Both the position numbers and the translations under genes were made by a program. A model generated the notes under the pieces. The model searched no databases. It was not told where the DNA came from and saw nothing but the letters and a program-made list of their open reading frames with translations. Positions 1 to 10,900 of a DNA stretch of 64,000 nucleotides are shown here, piece after piece. Within the stretch, counting starts at the first letter, position 1; each line of letters begins with the position of its first letter. Source of the stretch: Guyanagaster necrorhizus. Taxonomy: Eukaryota; Basidiomycota; Agaricomycetes; Agaricales; Physalacriaceae. The stretch lies in the NCBI RefSeq assembly GCF_019112545.1, contig NW_025064892.1:543246-607245 (forward strand). Direction: 5' to 3'.

Positions 1-726
1 TTCCTTTACCTCTTCATTGACATATTTCTTTCCATTGTCAATCCTCATAAACTTCAGATCCTTCTCTTTGTGGACTTTGATGTATTTTTGATACTGCTGG
101 ATCTTCTTTTGAATTTCCATACCTTGCTTTGACTTTAAAAAATACAACATTGTCCTTCAGGATTTTCCATCTGTGAAGCTTATGTAATACCTTTCACCAT
201 GGATACCCTGAGTTCAGGCCAGCCCCCATAGATCTGAAAATGTCATTTCCCCTATTTTAGTATAGTCCCTTTTGGCTTCCTGTGGAAATGGCTTGGTATG
301 GTGTTTGGCCTTTATGCAAGCTATGCAATCTGTCTGAGGCTTGGCTGACTCATCTATATCTATCCCCTTGACCATTTTCTTCCTAAATAGTCTCTTTACT
401 GATCCTATATTTAAGTGGCCTAATGTTTTATGCCACTTTTGCCATGATTAGGCTGATTTCATAGCATGAGCCTGAGTTATTTCTGGAACGATGATGTCAA
501 GGCTGTACAGCTTTGATATTTTATCTCTATGGCCGATTATCTTGCCATGTAGTGAGATAATATCCATTCTGGACTCTTTGAATCTGAGTTCAAATCCAGC
601 ATCTGTAATGCACCCTATTGACATAAGATTGAATGGTGCATCAAGGCAGTGGATACACTTCTTTAGTGTGACTAAAGTGATCTTTTCTCCTTCAACCATT
701 TTAATCTTAACAGTTTCTCTTTTCAA
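1..726 (-). pseudogene. copia pol remnant: pre-integrase and integrase start
   Basis: The minus-strand frame over 448-726 reads a typical copia segment around the motif N-L-M-S-I-G, which normally lies between the protease and the GAG-pre-integrase zinc finger. Positions 1-447 continue, with stops, into the integrase core; the last visible piece carries D-N-G near 20-40. These are domains of a copia polyprotein that cleaves itself and inserts cDNA into the genome. Stops and frame changes make this copy non-functional. The catalytic D-D-E triad cannot be checked because the rest lies to the left of the window. Confidence 0.7.
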
Positions 727-959
727 GCCTTTGAATTTGCCTATACTAATGACTTCATGTCCTGGGGTTTCAACATAGTCAGAAAAATATAATCTATGTC
801 TGGTGGTGCCAGAGTCCTCTAGCCATGATACTCCTGAGAGTGAGGTAAGTGCAATGTCTGTTGCACAAAATACATAGTCTTCTTCTTCTGAGTCTGATTT
901 GGCAATATGTGTCTGAGTCTGGCCCTTTCCATTCCCTTTCTATGACTTTCTGGAGTTCT

Positions 960-1025
960 TCTTCCCATTTAGGCAATTTATTCTGATGTGACCAGTTTTC
1001 CCACATCTATAACATGTGACTTTTG
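960..1025 (-). pseudogene. copia Gag CCHC zinc knuckle
   Basis: One minus-strand frame reads C-Y-R-C-G-K-T-G-H-I-R-I-N-C, an intact C-x2-C-x4-H-x4-C nucleic-acid-binding knuckle. It lies between the gag body (1087-1644) and the protease region, the usual order in copia elements. The frame around it is broken, so it is a domain remnant rather than a gene. Confidence 0.75.
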
Positions 1026-1086
1026 AATTGGACTTCTTGCCATATGCTGCAAGTGTCATGGTCCGATCAGAAGTCTTTTCCTTTAG

Positions 1087-1644
1087 TCAGAAGTCTTCCT
1101 GAAGAATTTGGGAAATCAACTTGTAAGAATCTTTCAAGTCAGCAGTATTCACTGATGAGATGAATGAATTCCATGATTCTGGGAGTGATGTAAGCAGTGT
1201 GATAGAGAAGTCCTCCTCCTCAACTTTCTGCTTAAGGGATGCCAGCTCTTTCTGATAGGACCTCAAAGTCCTAATATGCTCCTCTATGTTTTCTCCTTCT
1301 TCACACTGAGCTCTGAAGAATTTCCTTCTGACAAGAACAATTCTCATGGATCCCCTGGACTCATACATATCTTTTAGAGCTTTCCAGGCTTCTGCCGAAG
1401 TCTTTGAACCAGCAATATATATCAGCAGACCATCAAAAACCCACAATCTTATTGTTGAAAGAGCCTTCCTATCACTCTTCTTCCAATCTGCCACCAGTGT
1501 CATGTCTGCCAGGGCTGGAGTGCTTCCATCTGCATAATCAATTAGTCCTAAATTGGTTAGAATATTGATCATCTTGATTTTCCATGTTGGATAATTTTCC
1601 AGGCCCTTAAGGGGGTCAATTCTATACATGGACTGGCTATCCAT
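1087..1644 (-). pseudogene. copia gag (UBN2-like) ORF
   Basis: This is an uninterrupted 185-codon frame starting with Met just inside the LTR and leader. The protein has the pattern of copia Gag proteins (UBN2/DUF4219 type): a conserved segment with the motif Y-P-T-W-K near residues 19-23, then the A-W-K-A-L-K-D motif near residues 85-91, and a helical C-terminal half. Gag forms the particle that packages the element RNA. The start is the first Met after the leader at 1711-1727. The frame breaks after codon 185 while the zinc knuckle is found downstream in another frame, so a frameshift separates the two. Confidence 0.75.
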
Positions 1645-1710
1645 GTGGTTCTACATGTGTACATAAAGTATGAAAGAGTATGAAGTGAGTAGTGATGTAA
1701 GTTCAGTTAT

Positions 1711-1727
1711 GGCCAGGGCCCATAACC
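1711..1727 (-). promoter_or_regulatory. Putative primer-binding site (half-tRNA type) of copia
   Basis: On the minus strand the bases directly after the LTR read GGTTATGGGCCCTGGCC. GGTTATGGGCCC pairs, with one G-U wobble, to the anticodon stem-loop of eukaryotic initiator tRNA-Met, recalled as GGGCTCATAACC. Priming by a cleaved initiator tRNA is known for Drosophila copia. The copia element at 8.5-14.4 kb has the closely matching GATTATGGGCTCTG at the same place. Assignment is by inference. Confidence 0.5.
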
Positions 1728-1936
1728 TGTTGTAAGTAGAGAGCAGAGTAATGTACAGAAGATTATGATTAGCCTTTTGAGAGAGAAACATTCTACTTAA
1801 ATACATTTCGTATTACTTTGAGATCTTTCTATGAGATACTAAATAAGTCCAGATCATGATCCAAGTCAGCTGCCACTGACTGGCATTGTATCTTTGAGTA
1901 TGTTCTCATACTCACTCGGGATTGCTATCCCAACAA
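1728..1936 (-). repeat. 5' LTR of the left copia element
   Basis: The 209-bp sequence begins TGTTGTAAG and ends ATCCCAACA on the plus strand, giving TG...CA termini in both directions. It directly abuts the primer-site-like motif at 1711-1727, and on the other side the gypsy gag frame resumes at 1937. The partner LTR is outside the window, so the boundaries rest on these junctions and on resemblance of the ACA end to the LTR of the copia element at 44-49 kb. Confidence 0.7.
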
Positions 1937-2620
1937 TACCAAAATCCATCACTGCTAAGCCCTATGCTAACAAGCTAGGCAAAGATGGTCATCTGATCCA
2001 GAAAGAAAAAGACTGCTAGTGCCAGAACAACCTCTGCATGTTCTGTGGAGTCAAACACAAGACTAAGAATTGCAATAAACAAAAGGCTGTGATGACTGCC
2101 AGGGGTCATGCAACTAAAGTAGACACCACTCTTATAGAGCCAGCTCTAACAGAGTCAGAAAACTAGAAAGCAACCCTGTTCTCTCTGTGCAAGTTCAGGG
2201 TTGCATTGACTCTATTTGCACACTGGAAGTCATCACCCTCAATGCAATATCCCTTTCCAATTACTCCTTTCACATTCCTCTTTCAGTAGAATTACTGACT
2301 ACCATAGAATCTGATGGTTCCCCAACTTATATTATTCTGCATTTTCTTGCTCTTATTGATTCTGGTTCTAGCTACTGCTTTGTTGACACTAAGTATGTAG
2401 CTGCCAATGAAATCCCTATTAAAACTATTCTTAGTGTGCAACTTTGATTATTTGATAGCTCTATTGGAAGCCATATATCTCAAATTGCAACTATCCTCAT
2501 CTGTTTCCCATTCAGAGACACCTTCTCTATTGACTTCTATATCACTCCTCTAAATTCATCTTGCAATCTTGTCCTAGGATACAACTGGCTCTCCTGCTAC
2601 AATCCACTGATTGACTGGGC
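1937..2620 (+). pseudogene. gypsy Gag C-terminus and aspartic protease
   Basis: The frame starting at 1937 reads through a segment with K-L-G-K-D-G into the knuckle C-M-F-C-G-V-K-H-K-T-K-N-C (about 2035-2075), a C-x2-C-x3-H-x4-C finger. An open stretch at 2187-2447 then contains L-I-D-S-G-S (about 2350), the catalytic motif of retropepsins. A second protease-like segment, L-G-Y-N-W-L, lies near 2575-2592. In-frame TAG and TGA codons interrupt it. Confidence 0.75.
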
Positions 2621-2899
2621 TGAGAACAGTATCACTTTCTGCTCAAGCTACTAGAATCTCACTCCAACAAATTTTGTGGCCTCCACTGCATCCTAGAGAC
2701 TTTTGTGCTCACAGAACAACAGTCTATCTCTCTCAGAGCCTTCCAGCTCAATCTCAGAACTTTCATGCTCACCAGACTCTATTAGTCCAACCTCTGAGGC
2801 TTCACCTTATTCTAAATCCCTTCTGGATAGCAGACAGGCTCTATTCCCATATGAACCCATTTATTCCTATCCTCTCTTAGAGTCTTTTACTATAAAAGC

Positions 2900-4340
2900 A
2901 CACCCAAAGATCTCCATCATATTTACTGCTGCATTTGTCTAAGCCAGTGCAGAAGAAGATGCTCAACAGTTCACACTGCAGTCTTCCTTGCCTAAAATTA
3001 GAGCCAAAGCTGCATCCACAGAACTGGCAGATCTTTCATTAGTGCCAGTAGAGTACTATGATTTTGCAGATATCTTCAGTGATACCCTCTCTAAAAAGCT
3101 ACCTGAACACAGGCTATACAACCTCAAAATCAACCTTAAGAAAGGAACATCTCTACTACTTGGACCTATTTATTCTCTTTCAGAATCTAAACTCAAGGCC
3201 CTATAAGAGTTTATTGATAATAATCTATGCAATTGATTCATTACTTTATTCTGCTCTCCACACAGGGCTCTAGTTTTATTTGTCAAGAAGAAGACCAGTG
3301 AACTCTGACTTTGCATTGACTATTATGGCTTGAACAAAATCTCCAAGAAGGATTGCTACCCTCTTTCTCTCATTTTTGATCTCCTCTACTGTCTGCTCTG
3401 CATGCATCTACACCAAGCTCAACCTGTGATATGCCTACTATCTCATTCACATAGTCAAAGGGAATAAATGAAAAACAGCCTTCTGAATCTGTTATGGTTT
3501 CTTTGAATGGCATATTATATCTTTTGGCCTCACAAATACTCTGACAGCATTCTAATGATTTGTGAACAATATATTCTCTGACATGCTCAACATATTAATA
3601 GTAGTCTACCTTGACAACATTCTCATATATTCTGACAACCCAGGAGATCATCAGAAACATGTTTATGAGGTCCTACACAGGCTTAGAGCTAATAGACTCT
3701 ACTACAAAGGTTCCAAATGTGAATTCAACTAGGATTCCATGGAATACCTAGGCTACATTCTATCATCTGAAGGACTTCACATGTCTGAAGAAAAAGTCAA
3801 GGCCATTGTTGACTGGCCAGTGCTGTGAAAGATTAAGGACATCCAATCTTTTTTTGGCTTCACCAACTTCTATCATTACTTTATACACAAATATAGCAAT
3901 ATCATTCTTCCTTTTACATGACTCACCTGCAAGAGAACTCTATGGAAATTTGATGACAAATGCTTAGCCACCTTCAATAAGTTGAAACAGGTCTTTACAT
4001 ATACCTCTATCTTTACTCACTGGGTCTCCAATTGAAAGATAGTGATGGAAACCAATACCTCCAATTATGCAATTGCAGCTATCCTCTCTATTTATCTTGA
4101 AGATGGCAAAATTCACCCTATCACTTTCTGCTCCTGGAGCCTCCACAATGCTGAACTCAACTATGACACCTATGATAAAGAGCTTCTAGCCATTTTTGAA
4201 GCCTTTAAACATTGGCAGCACTATCTTGAAGGCTTTGCAGACTTCATCAATATTATAACAGACTACAAGAACCTTGAATACTTCACCACCACCAAGATTC
4301 TAACTCACCAACAGGTCCACTGATCTGAATACCTATCTCA
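2900..4340 (+). pseudogene. gypsy reverse transcriptase and RNase H
   Basis: The RT begins near 3025 with V-P-V-E-Y-Y-D-F-A-D-I-F, a conserved opening of fungal gypsy RT. It continues through the template-grip region, the Y-L-D-N version of the Y-[LV]-D-D catalytic box near 3609-3620, and the F-L-G-F-T-N-F-Y thumb motif (here F-F-G-F-T-N-F-Y) near 3851. RNase H follows at 4042-4323 with E-T-N-T-S-N-Y-A and Y-D-K-E-L-L-A, the usual active-site neighbourhoods. Multiple stops and frame changes make it non-coding. The second catalytic Asp of the Y-x-D-D box is changed to Asn. Confidence 0.8.
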
Positions 4341-4699
4341 GTTCAATCTAGTAATTTGATTCTGCCCTGGAAAACTTGATGGAAAACCAGATGTGCTTAC
4401 TAGATGATAGGACATCTACCCTAAAGAGAAGAATAGCTAATATGCCTAAGTCAACCCCCACAATTTTCAATCTATGTTCATCCAAAAATAACTCTCTGCA
4501 TCACTCTATGCAATCTGTCTTGAGGGCTCTACCCTACAGGCTAGTGCCATCATGGATATTGATAAACTTCACACTGATATCAAATAAACACAATTCTTTG
4601 ATCCTATATCCTCTGATGGCCTCCACCAGATCAAGATCACTTCTGAATCCTCCTTCTCTCAGTGGTCCATTAATGAATCTAACATTCTCCACTTTGAAG

Positions 4700-6056
4700 G
4701 CCACATCTATATCCTGAATTCTGACAATCTCTATCTCCATATACTTTAGAACAATCATGACCATATTTTGGCAGGCCACTTTGGTCAAAACCAGACATTA
4801 GAGCTAGTCTGATAGGACTACACCTGGCCAAAGATATATGAATATATTCAACACTATGTTAAGTCCTGCACAGTGTGTGGGCACAACAAGACATTTAGAC
4901 ACAGCCTCTATAGGCTACTCAAATCTCTACTAGTTTCTGAACAGCTATAGGATTCTATTTCTATAGATTTTATTGAACAACTACTAGACTCCAATGAATT
5001 TACCACTATTCTAGTAGTTATTGACTGGGATAGCAAGCAAGCCATCTTTATCTTCACTCACAATACCATCAACTCTGCAGAACTCACCCACCTCTTTCTT
5101 ATCCATGTGTTCTCCAAACATGGAGTATTCAGTCATATCACCTCAGATCACAGCTCCAAATTTGTTTCCCAATTTACTCATACTTTAGCTATAGCTCTTG
5201 ACATAGAACTCCATCTTACTTCTGGTTACCATCCAGAGGCTGATAGACAAACTGAATAGGCAAACTAAACTCTGGAACAGTACATTCACATCTACTGCTC
5301 CTACCAACAGGACAACTAGAACACTCTCCTATCTATTGCCAAGTTTGCCTACAACAATGCTCCTAACACATCCACTGGAATTTCCCCATTTTTCACTAAC
5401 AAGAGTTACCACTCCAACATCACTGTTCACTCTGAAAGAGACATTGCCTCTGCTCAGGCCTGAGACTTCACAGTCAACCTTGATGAGCTTTATCAAATAC
5501 TGAAGGATAAAATTTCTAAAGCTTAGTCTCATTACAAGGCCCAAGCAGACAAACATCAGATACTGGTGCTTCCATTTAAAGTGGGTGCCAAGGTCTACCT
5601 CAGTTCCAAACACATCAAAATCATCTGTCTGATCAGAAGATTCTCTGAGAAATATCCTAGTCTCTTTGAAATCATAGTCCAACCTAGTTTCCACTCCTTC
5701 ATCCTGAGGCTCCTGCCAGAGCTCCAGTCTATTCACCCAGTCTTCTATGTGTCACAATTGGAACCCATAGAAGAAAACACCATTCTTGACCAAACTCAAT
5801 CTCTGCCACCTCCAGTCAAAATCAATAGAGAGGAACATTTTGAAATAGCCTAAATTCTTGACTTTAAGCTGGACCACTGATTCTGCTGCCCACTGCTGTA
5901 CAAGATCCAGTGGCTAGGCTACAAAAATATCAATGAAGAATTTGCTTAGTTACCAGCCTCTAAGTTTTCTGCTGATAAATTTATTGAAGAATTCCACTAT
6001 CAATACCTAGGCAAATCAGAACTTTTATCTAAAGTCACTCAATCATTCCATTCTTA
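4700..6056 (+). pseudogene. gypsy integrase and chromodomain
   Basis: The H-H-C-C zinc domain (H-x3-H near 4770 and C-x2-C near 4868) is followed by the integrase core: S-I-D-F-I near 4960, S-D-H-S-S-K-F near 5144 and a G-Y-H-P-x-A-D segment near 5225. The later part (5566-5853) is the GKGxLR/GPY-like C-terminal region with V-G-A-K-V-Y and H-P-V-F-Y-V-S-Q-L. After it comes a chromodomain-like tail (I-L-D-F-K-L, then Y-K-I-Q-W-L-G-Y near 5897-5925). Chromodomains steer such elements to heterochromatin. Stops at several places mark it as dead. Confidence 0.75.
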
Positions 6057-6246
6057 ATACAACACTACTTTAGATGCCACTGGTGCCCCATCTTACTATT
6101 TCAATTCTAACCACTGATTACTATTTCAATTGCCCCTTTTACATTTTTTCAAAGTTAAAATCTTGTATTACATTTTTTGTCTACTGCCACTCTGACACTT
6201 TCTATATACTTTTTATATTACAAGAAATTTTCTCTTTTTCTTATAA

Positions 6247-7537
6247 TTACAAGAGCCTAGCATCCAACAGACCCACACTAGAATCCAACTTTTTCCCTTG
6301 CTTCTTCAACTCTTTCACATCCTCATCTAATCTCTTTAACATTGCTGCCTGCAGATCTTCCACCTTCTCATCCTTCTCATCCATAAAAAGCAGATGAGCC
6401 TTCTTCCAGACCTCCAATTCAGACTCCAAAAACAACTCCAAGAGAGACAATATATTGTCTGATCTGTAATTATCTGTAATCATCTTGGAGACCCACTATG
6501 ATACTGTGAACATCCACCACCTCATCTGCCAACTCATCTACACAATGCATCAACTTGCATATTAACTTCAAAAGTTGGTGGAGGCCAGCAGAGACCTCCA
6601 TACTGCTGATCACCTCACTTGTGGTGACACCTTTATTGAATGAACAGGTAGTCTTCTTAACCTTGCAATGAGCATAAGTCCACCCACAGCTGGCATCTTT
6701 GGTTATCAGGCATGCATAACAAAGTGCACCATCTTGATGATAGCATATGCAACTCTCTGAAAACAAAACTAAGATAAGCCAACCAGAAATAATAATACAC
6801 TTACTTTCACTGCTCAATTTCTCCTTGCCCTCTGCTGGCCTTCCAACCTCCAATTTCACCCTCTTCTTGGAACTGGCCATTATCTCTGCCTCACTGTCAC
6901 CTACCACACTCCAAGACTTGAACTTCTGTTTTTGGCTCTATTCTGCTGGAACCATTGTCCTTCTCTTTTCCTCTCACACTCTCTTTCTCCTCTCCAGAGT
7001 CCTCTCAGATTCTTCCAACTCATCATCTCTCTCAATTCTCTTGTTCTGCTTATCATCAGACTCCAGAAGCATATGGCCAGTCACTCTCTTGAAGCAAAGA
7101 CTGGAGCCAGAACTAAACTATTCTGCTAGCACTTAATATAGCTAAAAATCAATGGCCTCTGTGGAGGTCATTTGCAACCTGCTCTTTATTATCAACTCCT
7201 CTGGTGGTGCACCTCTGGTTGCTGCCTCTCTCACCATGGCTTCTATGGCCTCCTTCTCCAAAGCCTCTCTCTGAGCCTCTTCCTCTACAGCCTCTCTCTC
7301 TGCAGCTTTTTTTCAAGCCTTCTCCTTTGCATGCTTCTCTGCTGTCCTTCATACCTCCTCTCTCTCCTGCTCTCTCTTTTATTCCAAATGACTCTCTACA
7401 GCCTCCACATACTCATCTTTCACAGTTTAACATTCTAAGCAAAACAATTCCTTGGCCTCTTGAAGGCCATTGGATGTGGACTCCTGCACTAAAGGATCAG
7501 GAGTCTTTGAAAGATGATATGTGGTGAGGGATGACAT
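6247..7537 (-). pseudogene. Antisense coiled-coil/cysteine-cluster gene between gypsy pol and 3' LTR
   Basis: On the minus strand a degraded gene starts near 7537 (M-S-S-L-T-T) with a highly charged Arg/Glu-rich coiled-coil part interrupted by stops. The second part (6907-6247) is better kept: a basic K-K-R-V-K-L segment, a clear intron at 6757-6804 (GTAAGT...TTTTCAG, 48 bp), a cluster of seven cysteines in about 35 residues (6635-6760), and a coiled-coil tail. It is antisense to the element's own genes and lies just before the 3' LTR. From memory, similar antisense ORFs accompany gypsy elements in mushroom genomes; its role is unknown. The Cys cluster recalls a zinc-binding module, but no family was confirmed. 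Confidence 0.55.
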
Positions 7538-7671
7538 TGTTGTGAGATAATGATGATAGTTGAAAACAAAAACAAAACTCCCACAGAACAAAAAATTTTT
7601 TTTCACCAGGTGCCTTCCACTGAGCATCAGGATCAGTGCTCTTGAGGGCAAGAATGCTAATGAGGGGATAC

Positions 7672-8200
7672 TGTTATATGCATGCTGTCAGCCTCCATGT
7701 CACCTTAACTGATCATACTCACACAAGTCTCATCAGACTCTATCTGATTTCTATTACCCACTAATTTCATTTCACCATTACTATTTCATATTGGAATTTC
7801 ACACTCTAGTATCTAGACTCTGAATACAGTAGTGAATAGTTGACACTGCATTCCAATAGACTCTGACTCAGAATTAGTTACCAATAGTGTATAAACCACA
7901 TATGAGTATTGTAAACACTCAGTTCAAATAGCAACTTGGATAGCCATCTACACTTTGTACTCACTTCAACTTCTCCCTATCTCATCCATTGAATTCCACT
8001 CCAAAGAATACTTCTCTTTGCTTCTCTGATGGAACTCCACTCTGTCTATTCAAATCCTTGGACCCTGACTCAAGGGTGATATTGCCAATAGCTTTATTGA
8101 CATCTACACACTCCACTGGTCTCCACATGTGCACTCAAACCCACTTGATTGGCATGTTTCTAATATAGACTCAGACCACTCAGTGTATCTAACTATAGCT
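7672..8200 (+). repeat. 3' LTR of the left gypsy element (right end approximate)
   Basis: A purine-rich run (ATGAGGGGA, 7659-7668) directly precedes TGTTATATGCATGC at 7672, the usual polypurine tract and LTR start. A TATA-like TATAAACC lies near 7900. The partner LTR is outside the window, so the right end cannot be fixed; the host pseudogene is recognisable from about 8280. Confidence 0.5.
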
Positions 8201-8250
8201 GCATCTAGATATATACACAGAAATTGTTGCAATGATATTGTGGAATATCT

Positions 8251-8532
8251 GTGAGAGAAATATCTTTTGTAGTATTCACACTGAAGTTAGTAAATCATGA
8301 TACAGATATAAACAAGTCTCAGCCTATTAGGCAAGCTATGATCATTATCATAATCTTTCTCTATAGTTATACCACTATCAACATTACCTTTAATTGGCTA
8401 TATATATACTATATGCTGATCAATAATGATCAGAGTATTTGGACTAAATATCTGACTTTAACTTCTGATATAGCAGTATTAGATGAGAGTATTCCAAGCA
8501 TTATCTGTCTCATTCTTACAGACTCAATTATT
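8251..8532 (+). pseudogene. Multi-pass membrane protein pseudogene, 5' piece
   Basis: A frame ending at 8532 encodes two hydrophobic stretches around I-I-I-I-I-F-L-Y and N-W-L-Y-I-Y-Y-M-L, then T-K-Y-L-T-L-T-S-D and I-C-L-I-L-T-D-S. As recalled, this pattern is typical of a large Agaricomycete family of roughly seven-helix membrane proteins of unknown function. The frame runs straight into the copia insertion. Across it, after removal of a 46-bp intron (14385-14430), the protein continues with the next piece at 14431. The true N-terminus is not recognisable. Confidence 0.65.
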
Positions 8533-8756
8533 TAAAAGAATTTTGATATAAGAATAACTAGATATAGTTGAAGCAAGCTCAGCTGTCACAGTTAACAGAT
8601 GAGAAGAGCAATCAACAGCCATTTATATATAAACAGCTGCTGAGACAAGAAGCACAGATACAAATACAAGGAAGATCATAGAATGAAAAGACTATAATTA
8701 AATGTCATAAGCATCACAGCAACATATTTGTCTATATATCACTCAGCATTTTAACA
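8533..8756 (-). repeat. 3' LTR of the second copia element
   Basis: It aligns base for base over 224 positions with 14156-14379, with scattered transitions. In element orientation it starts TGTTAAAATGCTGAG. It is preceded by a purine-rich tract (GAAAGAG, about 8757-8766) acting as polypurine tract. Confidence 0.85.
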
Positions 8757-8763
8757 CTCTCTT

Positions 8764-9640
8764 TCAAATATGGCACTGTAGACCAAGTTCAGCCATAAAA
8801 TACTTTATCTTTGGAGAAGATAAGAGTTTTATAAGAATATCAGCCACTATATCTGATGTTGGACAGTAGATTAAATGGATTTTGCTCTCCTCAATCACCC
8901 AGCATATGAAATGAAAACAAATATCAATATGCTTGATGCAAGGCTGATATTGCTGATCTTTGATGAGCAAAATAGCTGATTGGTTGTTAGACAGTAATAG
9001 GACAATATGTGTTAGATCTGGAAATAACTGTCAAACAAGTGAGCATATCCACAGAGCTTCTTTTGATGCATGCATGAGTGCCATGTATTTGCTTTTGGTA
9101 GTGGACAAAGAGATAATTTCTTGTCTCTTTGAACTCCAGGATATGACTCCTTTATCTATTAGGAAGGCATATCCTGACATAGTATATTGATCTTCTATCA
9201 TACTTTCATCTGCATCTGCATAGTCTAGAAGTGATATGTTTTGACTACTATATGATAGCCATAAGTCTGAAGTCTCTTTTAGATAGTGAAACACTTGTTT
9301 GACAGCTTCCCAATGAACTGGTCCAGAATTTGCTATATAATAAGACAGCAATAGTAAATGCAATATCAGGATGAGTACTGATAGCTGCATACATTAATGA
9401 ACTAATGGCTTCAGCATATAGAATATCATGTATTTTGGCATGCTGGTCTGGTGTACTATGAGATTGAAATGAAAAGAGCTGAACTTAAATGTCTATAGAG
9501 ATAGATAACAGCTTCAAGTCTTCAAAATGATACCAGTGAATGATAGCTTTGATATAGGCTTGCTATGAGAGATGAATAGAACAATGTTCTCTATTATGTT
9601 GAATCTTAAAGCTTAAAATCCAACAAAGTTTGCCAAGGTC
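8764..9640 (-). pseudogene. copia RNase H and RT C-terminus
   Basis: Minus-strand frames at 9031-9390 and 8764-8970 give the RNase H region: Y-A-D-A-D-E-S near 9200-9220, S-W-S-S-K-R-Q-E near 9110, S-K-Y-M-A near 9080 and K-H-I-D-I near 8915. These motifs hold the copia RNase H active-site residues, and D-A-D is present. The pieces are separated by frame shifts and stops. Confidence 0.75.
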
Positions 9641-9702
9641 TGTAATTTGTATGTATTTTTGAATTTGAGACTTAAACTTTGTAATGAGCTAAAGTAAGAA
9701 GA

Positions 9703-10318
9703 TGTCATGATTTTTGCCCCTAAGTCATGATCTGCCAATGCTTACTAATCCCAACTCCAGGCTGACCTTACAGAAAATGATAAAGATATAATGACACTAT
9801 GGCTATGCCTTATTTATCAATGCATAATAAGATGACAAGAAACAATGTGGTAACCATCACTATCCCACATCTTAAACACAATAAGAATTGTGGCATATAA
9901 AAAACTCACAATAGCAATAGTATAGCAGAGCAACAATGATGAACAAAAGCAAGAGCACAGTCATTGTTATCTCAGACAATAAGCAGAGAGCATAGAAAGC
10001 AGACAATAGTTGCTTGTAGGGTATAGAGTTCTTTAGACAGTATTTAAGGCAGTAGTATACACTGATGTACTCCAGTCTTGAGCTAAGGTTTAATACATCC
10101 ACTATACTCTCTAACTACTTGATGCAAATACTCTTGCCATAATAATAGATTATATTTATCAGCCACAACCCTTCATCTCTCTCCATGAAATTTTTATAGC
10201 CTACCTCATCATCTTCATCATCCTTTTATACTGAAATCAGATTCAGACTCAGAATTCAGAATTGGACCCTGGCAGAAGCAGTGCTAGACATTTGTGAGTG
10301 TTTAGTAGAGGCTCAACA
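9703..10318 (-). mobile_element. Probable solo LTR inserted in copia RT
   Basis: The copia RT frame reads I-D-D-Y-A-L-A-A-S up to about 10319 and continues left of 9703 with S-S-L. The sequence between has no RT similarity, starts TGTCATGATTTTTG and ends GAGGCTCAACA (TG...CA), and contains no protein domain. Five-base flanks GAAGA and GGAGG differ only by A/G transitions and could be a decayed target duplication. A solo LTR left by LTR-LTR recombination is the simplest reading; the strand is arbitrary. Confidence 0.5.
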
Positions 10319-10900
10319 GGAGGCTGCTAGAGCATAATCATCAATATGAACAATGATAATGAATACAATATTTCCTTTTGCTTGATAAAAGAAGATGGCC
10401 TGATCAACATCACATTGGGTAAAGCCTAATTTTTTGACTAATATGTCAACTAAGACTTGATACCAATGTCAGCCAGCTTGTTTTAATCTGTATAAGCCTT
10501 TAAGAAGATGACAGACTTTATAAGAATATTTGAAATTCAAATAGCCAGAAGGTTGTTGCATGTAGATAACTTTGCTTTTTATGAATTTTCCATTCAAATA
10601 TGCTCTCTTGATATTAATCTGATATAGCTCAAGATTATAATGGGCAGCAAGAGCTAAAACAAGTCAGATAAAAGCTAATCAGATGATAGATGCAAATAAA
10701 TCATTTGAAAAGTAGTCAATGTTTGGGATTTGAGAAAATCCATAAGCAATCAGTCAAGCTTTGTGCTGAATAATATGACTGGATTGATTTTTTTTTGCCA
10801 TGGAAAACCTACTTTGAATCTATAATATTTGATCTAAAAGGTAACTCAATGAGTTTCCAGATACCAGCATTATTGAGACTTTGAGTTTCTCAGCTATTTC
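10319..10900 (-). pseudogene. copia reverse transcriptase N-terminal half
   Basis: The minus strand reads H-I-D-D (about 10345), the copia form of the RT catalytic box where the usual Y-V-D-D is V-H-I-D-D. Going upstream it reads L-Y-R-L-K-Q, then M-Q-Q-P-S-G and A-Y-L-N-G-K segments and a V-F-Q-like start near 10790. Stops are frequent. The insert at 9703-10318 separates it from the RT C-terminus. Confidence 0.7.

Larger units (their letters stand above)
1..1936 (-). mobile_element. Ty1/copia retrotransposon, 5' portion, truncated by window edge
   Basis: Read on the minus strand, this holds a 5' LTR (1728-1936), a primer-binding leader, a gag gene, a CCHC zinc knuckle, a protease/pre-integrase segment and the start of the integrase core, where an R-I-D-N-G-K motif lies at about 1-60 and matches the R-x-D-N-G-x-E-[YF] signature. 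Reverse transcriptase, RNase H and the 3' LTR lie outside the window. The element is inserted in the gag of the plus-strand gypsy element starting at 1937, whose reading frame begins right at the LTR edge. It keeps a few CG sites while that host element has none, so it looks younger. Several stops and frame changes show it is dead. Confidence 0.85.
1937..8200 (+). mobile_element. Ty3/gypsy chromovirus remnant (right portion)
   Basis: On the plus strand, domains follow the order Gag CCHC knuckle, aspartic protease (D-S-G-S), reverse transcriptase, RNase H, integrase and chromodomain. An antisense spliced gene and a 3' LTR that starts TGTTATATG at 7672 follow. This is the order of chromoviruses common in Agaricomycetes. 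The 5' LTR and most of gag lie left of the window beyond the inserted copia. I find no CG dinucleotide in it, and stop codons are frequent, so it is an old, heavily mutated copy. The exact right end is uncertain. Confidence 0.8.

Noticed and set aside
8251..8535. 94-codon open frame as a stand-alone membrane protein gene
   Set aside because: It stops inside the copia LTR and its protein continues across the insertion; it is a pseudogene piece.
9872..10102. 76-codon hydrophobic frame
   Set aside because: Lies wholly inside the solo-LTR-like insert; low-complexity and without a partner exon.
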